A program made the translations under genes and the position numbers. This document shows positions 1 through 5,487 of a DNA stretch of 6,111 bases, piece by piece (the first letter of the stretch is position 1; each line of letters starts with the position of its first letter). Below the pieces are notes generated by a model. That model did not search any database and was not told the origin of the DNA. It saw only the letters and a program-made list of their open reading frames with translations. Source of the stretch: Halomonas sp. (GTDB lineage: Bacteria > Pseudomonadota > Gammaproteobacteria > Pseudomonadales > Halomonadaceae); contig PWIZ01000390.1 of NCBI GenBank assembly GCA_003560175.1, positions 1 to 6,111 of the forward strand, read 5' to 3'.

Positions 1-39
1 CGAGACACTCTCGGCAATCAACGGTGGACCGCTCACGAG

Positions 40-120
40 CTAGATGAAGTGACGGATGACAGCGATCAGGCGGCCGTTACCAGCGGTATCCAACCGAGCG
101 GATACGGCAGGCAAGTCGCC
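40..120 (-). other. Sequence after the Hpt break, open in a shifted frame
   Basis: Past the point where the Hpt match fails, a minus-strand frame offset from the kinase remnant continues as GDLPAVSARLDTAGNGRLIA and on to TAG at 42-40. In the third frame a short piece, RRLACRIRSVGYRW, faintly resembles the Hpt helix, with Cys where the phospho-His would be, before a stop. Either several small indels have destroyed the Hpt end, or unrelated DNA joins here. I cannot decide between these from the window. Confidence 0.3.
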
Positions 121-1328
121 TTCTCGCGTCGCCCCTCGGCAATATCGGCCTGAAGTTCCCTGTCGACATCGGCAAACTCGGTCACCAGGTGTTCGAGCAG
201 TTTCCACAGCAGCGGCACCTTGCCTCCCAGGCGCTTGAGTGCCACCCCGAGGTGGATGCCGGGAAGGGGCGGAAGCTCGTCGAGGCCCAGGTCATGCCTG
301 CCGCCGGGGTGCCGCTCCGCCTGAACAATCCCCCGCACAAGCCTCAACAGCGTCGTGACCATCTCATCCACGTCCAGTGGCTTGGCAATATGGTCGTTCA
401 TTCCGGCGCGCAGGCAGTCATCGCGGTCCGACTGCAGGACATTGGCGGTCATCGCCACAATGGGAAGGGCACTGAAGCGGGGGTCCTGGCGCAGTTTTCG
501 AGTAGCCTCCAGGCCGTCCATCTCCGGCATCTGGATGTCCATCAACACCGCATCCGGCCGGCACGACTCGGATGCCAGGATATTGACCGCCTCGCGACCG
601 TTGTGGGCGATGATGACCTCTGCCCCCTTCTGTTCGAGGATATCGCGGGCGACCTCCTGATTAATGGGGTTATCCTCGGCCACCAGCAGCATCATGTCCG
701 CCAGCGGCTGTGAGGATACCGCGCGGTTTCTGGCCACTTCGGGAAGGCGAGAAGCCAGGGCCGCGCGCAAGAGTGACGGCGTCGCGGGTTTGGAAATGAT
801 GCCATCGAAGATGCTTTCATCGGCCTGATTGAGCAACATCTCGCGACTGTAGGCGGTCACCACCAGCACGATCATCGGCGCTTCCCTGGCCTGGCTGGAA
901 CGCAGCCGCGTGGCGGCTTCGAGACCGTCGATGCCCGGCATGCGCCAGTCCATGAGTACCACTTCAAACGGCTGGCCGGCATCGTGAGCGGCCTCGTGCA
1001 GGGCGATCGCCTCCTTCCCCGAGGCCGCAGGGGTGACCTCCCAGCCGAGATGCTCACACATTTCGGACAGGGTCTGACGGGCGAGGTCGTTGTCATCCAC
1101 CACGAGCGCTCGATAGCTCTCCACCAGGGGTGCCCCGGCAGGCTTCTTTCCTTCCTGGAAAGGTATCGTGAAGGAAAAGCACGAGCCCTTGCCTACCTCG
1201 CTTTCGACGCCAATATCACCGCCCAAGAGGCGCACCAGGCGGACGATCAGCACCATGCTATCCCGGCGTTCCAGGGCGAGTATTTCCTTGACTGTTACTT
1301 GCCGGCTGGCTGCCTCCGGGCTCGTCAT
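66..1328 (-). pseudogene. Hybrid sensor kinase remnant: end of ATPase domain, two receivers, broken Hpt
   Basis: The 420-codon frame starts in mid-domain. Residues 30-58 (RLVRLLGGDIGVESEVGKGS, FSFTIPF) are the end of a histidine-kinase HATPase domain; the sensor, the HisKA helix with its phospho-His, the N-box and the GTGLGL box are absent. Receiver 1 spans about 72-190: acidic pair D78/D79, phospho-acceptor D127 in VLMDWRMPG, T158 and K180. Receiver 2 spans about 212-330: E218/D219, D264 in VLMDIQMPE, T294 and K316. An Hpt domain opens near 355 (GVALKRLGGKVPLLWKLLEHL) and aligns until about residue 401 (AEGRRE), then the match stops before the expected HTLKG phospho-His motif and an unrelated tail follows. 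The parent was probably a HK-REC-REC-Hpt protein like BarA/GacS-type hybrids. Both receivers keep every key residue, so a residual product could still be folded, but it cannot autophosphorylate. The leading 22 or so residues do not match a kinase, marking a deletion or recombination point. Confidence 0.8.
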
Positions 1329-1564
1329 TGGCTGCTTTTCTCGTTCTGTATGACACCGTCAGGTCGAGCGGTCTGGCTGCCTCCTGTCAGAGCAGACCGT
1401 TGCCCGTAACTGGTGGCGGCAAAGGGCCCCGAAAACCCGGATTGTGCCGTATCACGCTGTCGCTGGACTACCACCATGATAGTCGCTTTAGGTGAGCTGA
1501 CCAGCAGCTTATCGCATAGCAGGGGCAGTGTCGTCTTCACCATTATCAAGGCTCCACGACCCAT
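1325..1564 (-). CDS. Doubtful small ORF, no recognisable family
   Basis: A 79-codon frame from ATG 1564. A shorter version from the in-frame ATG at 1543 (starting MVKTTLPLL) is better placed, since GGAG lies 8 bases ahead of it. The product has no clear domain, no convincing signal peptide or membrane segment, and a low-complexity polar C-terminal half. Its TGA overlaps the ATG of the kinase remnant as ATGA, which may be chance. It may be non-coding sequence left by the event that removed the front of the kinase gene. Confidence 0.15.
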   Translation of the reverse strand: MGRGALIMVKTTLPLLCDKLLVSSPKATIMVVVQRQRDTAQSGFSGPFAATSYGQRSALTGGSQTARPDGVIQNEKSSQ

Positions 1565-1611
1565 TGCGAATGATGGGCCTCTCGACTCGTTGACAGGCCA
1601 ATTTGCATATT

Positions 1612-1658
1612 TTCATCTAGATAGAATTACTGATTTATTCAAGATTACTCATAAGTAA
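1612..1658. promoter_or_regulatory. AT-rich block with two dyad symmetries, possible operator or promoter region
   Basis: ATCTAGAT (1615-1622) is a perfect palindrome flanked by TTC on one side and, after one base, GAA on the other. A second dyad has arms TTACT (1645-1649) and AGTAA (1654-1658). On the minus strand a weak promoter-like pair overlaps the block: TTGAAT (1642-1637) and, 17 bases on, TAGATG (1619-1614). The matches to sigma-70 consensus are only 4/6 and 3/6. The AT richness contrasts sharply with the surrounding GC-rich sequence. Confidence 0.25.
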
Positions 1659-1733
1659 ATTCACACTGACAGCCCACCAGTCATGCCCTGCTGGTAGCTA
1701 ATCAACAAGCCCGGAGAGACACAAGGTTTATCT

Positions 1734-1795
1734 AAAAAGTCGGCGAACGAAGGTCAGGCAAGGCAACCAGCGGAGAAAACGTCAGCCACCTTTTT
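1734..1795 (-). terminator. Candidate rho-independent terminator of the pilus operon
   Basis: Starting 22 bases after the last stop codon, a 16-base arm (1795-1780) faces a 16-base arm (1749-1734) in inverted orientation. Of the 16 positions 12 are Watson-Crick pairs, 2 are G-U and 2 are mismatches. The right arm ends in five T before AGAT, and the left arm begins with five A, so it could also act from the other side. The 30-base loop is long for a classical terminator, which lowers confidence; an inverted-repeat relic of a small mobile element is an alternative. Confidence 0.4.
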
Positions 1796-1817
1796 CATCT
1801 CCGATGCCATGTTCGGA

Positions 1818-2306
1818 CTAGAACTCCAGTGTCACCGTAATGGTGTCCGTATAATTGCCTACTCGGACATTCTGCCCCGCCGGAATGCGCCCATAAACGG
1901 TATGCGCTTCCGTGCCATCGGCGCTGCCGCCGAGAGCGAATGATCCCTCGCCCCACTTCAGTGAGCGGGCCGCATCCTGATGCAAATGGTAGTGGAGAGC
2001 ATCGTTGCTGCTGCTCAACACTGGCTGCTGTGTACTGCCATGGGCAGAGCTCAAGGCGAGACTGTATCCAGTGGCTTCGCTGCAGCTTACCGTGATGGTG
2101 GCGGTACTATCATTGTGCGTCGCGGCGAACACGTCATAGCCGGCAAAATCCAGCCCGCTGGCACTGACACTGCACTGGGCATGAGCGACGCCGGCGGCCA
2201 GCGTCAGGGCGACACCGACCAGCCAGTGAAGCTGCCGGCGCTTGCTGGGGGGAGCGAGGCGACAGGCGCCCGAGTCCCAGGTAGTGAAAGGGGCAATAAC
2301 GTTCAT
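1818..2306 (-). CDS. Single-domain SCPU protein, candidate pilus tip subunit
   Basis: A 162-residue secreted SCPU-domain protein starting in an ATGA overlap with the usher. The signal peptide has a long leader (about 24 residues, including C15 and the basic SKRR), then LVGVALTLAAGV and cleavage after AHA (residue 43). The mature protein starts Q-C, so the first conserved Cys (C45) is its second residue. The second Cys is C75 (ITVSCSEATGY). Further SCPU motifs follow: FAGYDVF, LHYHLHQD, KWGEG, HTVYGRIPAGQNVRVG and the final strand NYTDTITVTLEF. Position after the usher matches CsuE, the Csu tip adhesin, but CsuE has two SCPU-like domains and about 340 residues; this protein has one. With no segment before C45 it cannot easily donate a strand to another subunit, as expected for the first subunit through the usher. 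Seen: motifs, length and the missing N-terminal segment. Inferred: tip function. An assembly-terminating or minor subunit is the main alternative. Confidence 0.87.
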   Translation of the reverse strand: MNVIAPFTTWDSGACRLAPPSKRRQLHWLVGVALTLAAGVAHAQCSVSASGLDFAGYDVFAATHNDSTATITVSCSEATGYSLALSSAHGSTQQPVLSSSNDALHYHLHQDAARSLKWGEGSFALGGSADGTEAHTVYGRIPAGQNVRVGNYTDTITVTLEF

Positions 2307-4738
2307 AGTGATACTCCGTGGCAGGTGACATCATCTAGCTCGAGAAAGACGTCTTCGATTTCCGGGACATCCAGCGTGAACTCGCAGGCCTGCCCCTGCC
2401 AGAGGGCACGCAGGTGGCTAGTGGATTCAAGGTCGGTCACGAAGGCCTCGCCACGCTGGCCCACCGGAAAGCGTTCACCCCGGGCATCTTCCACCACCGC
2501 GCCAGCCGGTAATGGCTCGCCACTCTCCAGCAGGATCCGGAAGAAGGCATCACGGCTCAAGGTGACCGGGAAGCGCAGTTCCACACCGCTGCGGTAATAA
2601 GGGGACACCTGCATTTCCAGGCTCCCCACCTGGGCCCCCAGGGGCAGGTCCGCCTGCTCGATACGGATGCGGTTGCGTTCATAGGCACGCAGGCGGGGTA
2701 CCAAGGCGTTGCCGTGACGATTGGTGCGCGCGACAGGCTGATTGTCGGCATAGACCTGGACGTCGGAAAACCCCGGCAGCTGGACCACGGCGAAGCTGCG
2801 ATCGATATGTCGGCTGGCGAAGAGGTCGCTGCCCAGCCAGGCCACGCCGCCGCGGACACCGGCACGGCCGGCCGTCTGATTACCGCGTTGTGAAGCCTCC
2901 AGCTGATAGCTCTGGTAGTCGGTCTGCAGGCCGAGACTGGCCTGGTGGAGGTCGTCGTCGCCCAGTCCGGTGCGCACTCGATAGCCAACGCCGCTGCCCA
3001 CCGGCAGGCTGCGCTGTATCTGCACGCTGCCCTGACGACGGTCATCACGCTCACTGACGTTCAGGCTGGCCCTGGTGCGCGGTCTTCCCAGCGGAATGCT
3101 CAAGCCCGCTCGCAGGGCCGTTTCACCATCCTCCAAGTCATGCAGCGCCGAGAGGCTGAGGTGACCGATCGAGCCAAGCCTCTTGCTATAGCCCAGGTTG
3201 ACGATGCCGATGTCATCTCGATCATCGAAGTGCTGGGCCGTATAGCCCAGGCTCAGCGAGCCGGCCCAGTCACTCGACAGGCTGGAGGTGACTCTGTGTT
3301 GCTGGCGAGGCAAGGCTTGCCCCTGACGCATGCCGAGTCGCATGAAGTCGTCACTGGCGAATTGACTTTCAACCCCCACGCTCAGGGGCCACCCCTGGCG
3401 CTGCAGCCCCAGGGTCATCAGTTCACCCTGCTGGCCATCGGCCTCACTGGCCGCGTAGGCGGCATGCATGACCCCGCCGAACGGCAGCAGCCAGCTGCCC
3501 CCCGCCCCGGCCATCTGCTGGTCCGGCAACACCTGGGCATGCAGCTCGGTCGTCAGCCAGTTGGTCAACCCGGTACGGAAGGTCGCCGTGCCGAGTGCCT
3601 GACCATAGGCATTGCTCTCAAGACCATAGTCCTGGCGAATGGCACCCAGTTCGACGGTGAAGTCCTTCAGGCCAGGTCGCAGCAGTCTCCCGCTGGCATA
3701 GAAGGGTTGGGTGATCAGCTGCTCGCGACCGAGAATGTCACGTACCACCAGCTGTGCCTGGCCCTGGCCGGTGATCATCGGGATCTCGTCGATGGAAAAG
3801 GGACCCGGCGGCACCTCGCGGCGCAGGCGCAGGGCATCGTTCACGTACAGGTCCACGGTGGAGGGCAGCGCGGCCTCACCGGCCAGGCTCATCAGGGGCA
3901 GGCTGACCATCTCCGGCCGGGTGGCGAAATTGCTTCCCCACTGCAGCCCACCGAAGCGCACCCCACCACTCCATGCCGTGCCCAGGCTGGTGGCATCCCC
4001 GAGTCGCAGCGTGCGCATGCTGTCGGGATTGTCCCGGCGCCACTGGGTGTCCAGGCGCACCACGGCGGGCTGATCGCCGGGGGGAGTGTCACGCGCCACC
4101 AGGCGATTGACGCCGCTGCCCCAGCCGTTGAACACGCCTTGTTCCAGCAGCCCGCTGTGGCGGGTCTCCCCATCGCTGTGGGTACTCGTCAGGTCATAGT
4201 TGAAGAAGGCGCCCAAGGATGAAGGCGTCAGTGGCACCCGCTCCCGGCCGAGGCCCTCGAGCCGAGTGTCCGCGAACAGCGCCGCGGGCACCTCAAGGTC
4301 CAGCGTGGACCGCTGCCGGTCCAGTTCGAAGGCGATCCCCAGCGGTTCAAGGCGGTAAAACGCCTCGCCGTGATGTTCGAGAGGCTCGCTATCCGGTACA
4401 GCGATACGCCACTGCTCCAGGTCGCTGGCGGCCACCCAGATATCGTGCGCCTCGCGCACCAATACTAGCACTGAGGTGGGCCGTGACTGGTCATTGACCG
4501 TGGCTTCCAGCCACAGCTCCTCGAGCGACTCGTCATCCGTACTAGGCTGGGAACTCATTCTGGGAGCGCCCGCCACGGCAGTCTCCAATGCAGGCTGGGT
4601 GGCAAGGCGGGCGTACCATCCATCGGCTCCGGCGGCTGTCGCAGGCAAGGTGCCGGCATGGGCCGGGATTGCCATCAGCATTAACATGGCAGGCAAGAGG
4701 TGGCGTCCCTCACCTCTGTGCCGGGCTACCCTCTCCAC
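2303..4738 (-). CDS. Outer-membrane usher of an archaic chaperone-usher pilus (CsuD/FimD-like)
   Basis: An 811-residue usher, counted from GTG 4738. The frame stays open to an ATG at 4846, but that would bury the signal peptide 50 residues inside and overlap the chaperone by 106 bases. From GTG 4738 the start is basic (ERVARHRGEGRH), then hydrophobic LLPAMLMLMAI, with cleavage after PAHA (residue 28). Domains in order: an N-terminal periplasmic domain that recruits chaperone-subunit complexes (about 72-155, beginning LWLEATVNDQ); the start of the 24-strand barrel near 175 (GAFFNYDLTST); the plug and its flanking strands at about 291-348 (VDLYVNDALRLRREVPPGPF, GQAQLVVRDILGREQLITQPF); the rest of the barrel; and a C-terminal periplasmic domain near 730-806 (VELRFPVTLSRDAFFRI, DARGERFPVGQRGEAFV). 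C785 and C806 probably form a disulfide. Length fits ushers of the CsuD group (about 800-850). It is the assembly platform and export pore. The stop overlaps the next gene's ATG as ATGA. Confidence 0.93.
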   Translation of the reverse strand: MERVARHRGEGRHLLPAMLMLMAIPAHAGTLPATAAGADGWYARLATQPALETAVAGAPRMSSQPSTDDESLEELWLEATVNDQSRPTSVLVLVREAHDIWVAASDLEQWRIAVPDSEPLEHHGEAFYRLEPLGIAFELDRQRSTLDLEVPAALFADTRLEGLGRERVPLTPSSLGAFFNYDLTSTHSDGETRHSGLLEQGVFNGWGSGVNRLVARDTPPGDQPAVVRLDTQWRRDNPDSMRTLRLGDATSLGTAWSGGVRFGGLQWGSNFATRPEMVSLPLMSLAGEAALPSTVDLYVNDALRLRREVPPGPFSIDEIPMITGQGQAQLVVRDILGREQLITQPFYASGRLLRPGLKDFTVELGAIRQDYGLESNAYGQALGTATFRTGLTNWLTTELHAQVLPDQQMAGAGGSWLLPFGGVMHAAYAASEADGQQGELMTLGLQRQGWPLSVGVESQFASDDFMRLGMRQGQALPRQQHRVTSSLSSDWAGSLSLGYTAQHFDDRDDIGIVNLGYSKRLGSIGHLSLSALHDLEDGETALRAGLSIPLGRPRTRASLNVSERDDRRQGSVQIQRSLPVGSGVGYRVRTGLGDDDLHQASLGLQTDYQSYQLEASQRGNQTAGRAGVRGGVAWLGSDLFASRHIDRSFAVVQLPGFSDVQVYADNQPVARTNRHGNALVPRLRAYERNRIRIEQADLPLGAQVGSLEMQVSPYYRSGVELRFPVTLSRDAFFRILLESGEPLPAGAVVEDARGERFPVGQRGEAFVTDLESTSHLRALWQGQACEFTLDVPEIEDVFLELDDVTCHGVSL
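2314..2317 (-). promoter_or_regulatory. Shine-Dalgarno of the second SCPU gene
   Basis: GGAG lies inside the end of the usher coding sequence, 7 bases before ATG 2306-2304. It supports that start despite the unusually long n-region of the resulting signal peptide. Confidence 0.6.
4692..4722 (-). promoter_or_regulatory. Strong hairpin in the first codons of the usher message
   Basis: On the minus strand AGAGGTG (4717-4711) pairs perfectly with CACCTCT (4702-4696) across an 8-base loop. After one bulged C the stem continues with GGCA against TGCC for four more pairs, giving 11 pairs in all. It begins about 14 bases after the usher GTG codon and hides the GAGGTGAGGG stretch that could otherwise serve as an internal ribosome site for the Met-rich run at 4687. 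It could limit usher translation relative to chaperone. The pairing is seen; the role is inference. Confidence 0.4.
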
Positions 4739-4740
4739 CA

Positions 4741-5487
4741 CTACTCCAGTTGCAAGCGGAAGGTAGTTTCCTGACCGTTGACGCGGGTCGTGATGACAAG
4801 CTCGGTGCCTGCCGCGGGAAGTGAGCCGCCTGGGCTCAGTGCCCATGCCTGCTCGGCACCCGGCAGTACATAGGCGTTACCTGAGGGCTGCAGGGTGCGA
4901 CCATCGGGCAGTTGCACGCGAAGCCGGCTCACCTGGCCATGGCCATGGCCATGGTTGCGGGCACTCAGGCGTAGCTCACCACTGCCGCCGCGAGTTGCCC
5001 GCCAGGCCAGCTCGGGCGTCGCCTCGCCGGAGGCGGGTGCCACGAACACCGGCAGGCTCATGCGCAGCGCCATGCGCAGGCCCTGGAAGCCCTCCGGGGC
5101 TGGGGGTGGCAGTTCCTGGAGAAACAGACGATAGCTCAGTTCCGTGGTGCGCTCCGGCGGACGGCGCAGCCCTACCCGCAGCACCTGGGTCTCTCCCGGT
5201 GCCAGCGTGAAGATCGGCGGCGTGGCCAGCACCTCGCGGCTGGGCGAATAATGGTCTTGCCCGTTCGCCTGGCGCCACTCCTGAAGCTCCACCTGAACCG
5301 AGGTTTCCTCCGGCCCGGTGTTGCGTACTCGTAGGGCCACCACCTGATCCTGGGCGGACAGGGCCACCCGGGTCGGGCTGACGCTAAAGCTGCCGGCCAG
5401 CGCCTGGCTCGCCAGCAGCAGCGTCAATATAAAACAGGACAGAACCAGGCCGCGTCGCGCGGCCTGGAAGAGGCTAGGGAAACTCAT
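4741..5487 (-). CDS. PapD-like periplasmic pilus chaperone (CsuC type)
   Basis: A 248-residue chaperone, counted from the ATG at 5487. A TTG at 5493 is in frame two codons earlier, but the ATG is preferred because it overlaps the pilin stop as TAATG and suggests translational re-initiation; no strong Shine-Dalgarno is visible. Residues 1-31 are a signal peptide ending SQALA. The mature protein opens with SFSVSPTRVAL, which carries the conserved Arg (R40) of the subunit-binding cleft, then VVALRVRNTGPEE, TPPIFTLAPGETQVLRVGLRR and ELSYRLFLQELPP, all hallmarks of PapD/FimC domain 1. RMSLPVFVAP leads into domain 2. Length is typical. It would bind SCPU subunits emerging from Sec, lend a beta strand to each incomplete fold and deliver them to the usher encoded next. 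Oddity: the loop in domain 2 near residue 178 is NHGHGHGQ, made by three copies of a 6-bp repeat, where relatives usually have a short N-G-N turn. The last codons contain the usher's Shine-Dalgarno. Confidence 0.93.
   Translation of the reverse strand: MSFPSLFQAARRGLVLSCFILTLLLASQALAGSFSVSPTRVALSAQDQVVALRVRNTGPEETSVQVELQEWRQANGQDHYSPSREVLATPPIFTLAPGETQVLRVGLRRPPERTTELSYRLFLQELPPPAPEGFQGLRMALRMSLPVFVAPASGEATPELAWRATRGGSGELRLSARNHGHGHGQVSRLRVQLPDGRTLQPSGNAYVLPGAEQAWALSPGGSLPAAGTELVITTRVNGQETTFRLQLE
4744..4747 (-). promoter_or_regulatory. Shine-Dalgarno that sets the usher GTG start
   Basis: GGAG lies within the final Leu-Glu codons of the chaperone gene. It is 5 bases ahead of GTG 4738-4736 and only 2 bases ahead of GTG 4741-4739, so 4738 is the better start. 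Translation of the chaperone to its stop would bring ribosomes onto this site. Confidence 0.55.
4935..4952. repeat. Three tandem copies of GGCCAT inside the chaperone gene
   Basis: GGCCAT occurs three times in direct succession on the plus strand; read on the minus strand it encodes His-Gly dipeptides (residues 179-184 of the chaperone). A change of copy number would add or remove His-Gly pairs without shifting the frame. Confidence 0.85.

Larger units (their letters stand above)
1329..1817. other. Intergenic stretch between pilus operon and kinase remnant
   Basis: About 490 bases without a confident gene. From right to left it contains the hairpin at 1734-1795; a weak inverted pair ACCAG (1676-1680) and CTGGT (1691-1695); an AT-rich block at roughly 1600-1660 with two dyads; and a minus-strand 79-codon ORF that I cannot assign. 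I searched the minus-strand frames for the missing kinase sequence (H-box, N-box, G1 box) and did not find it. Confidence 0.6.

Noticed and set aside
189..713. Plus-strand ORFs opposite the kinase remnant
   Set aside because: They mirror the receiver-coding sequence, and their translations show no domain signature.
1590..1620. Plus-strand promoter from the TTGACA hexamer at 1590-1595
   Set aside because: At spacings of 15 to 18 bases the best -10 match is only 4/6 (TTTCAT, at 15), and no plus-strand gene lies downstream in the window.
1755..1798. Small minus-strand ORF beginning MKKVADVFSAGCLA at 1798
   Set aside because: It stops after 14 codons, it overlaps the terminator-like hairpin, and the GGAG ahead of its ATG is too close to act as a ribosome site.
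1980..2597. A 205-codon plus-strand ORF opposite the usher/SCPU junction
   Set aside because: It lies antisense to two well-supported genes and is of low complexity (rich in Ser, Arg, Thr), with no ribosome site.
2945..4222. A 425-codon plus-strand ORF opposite the usher gene
   Set aside because: It is a long antisense frame in GC-rich coding DNA. Its residues (many Gln, Gly, His, Arg, Ala) resemble no protein family, while the minus strand encodes a clear usher over the same bases.
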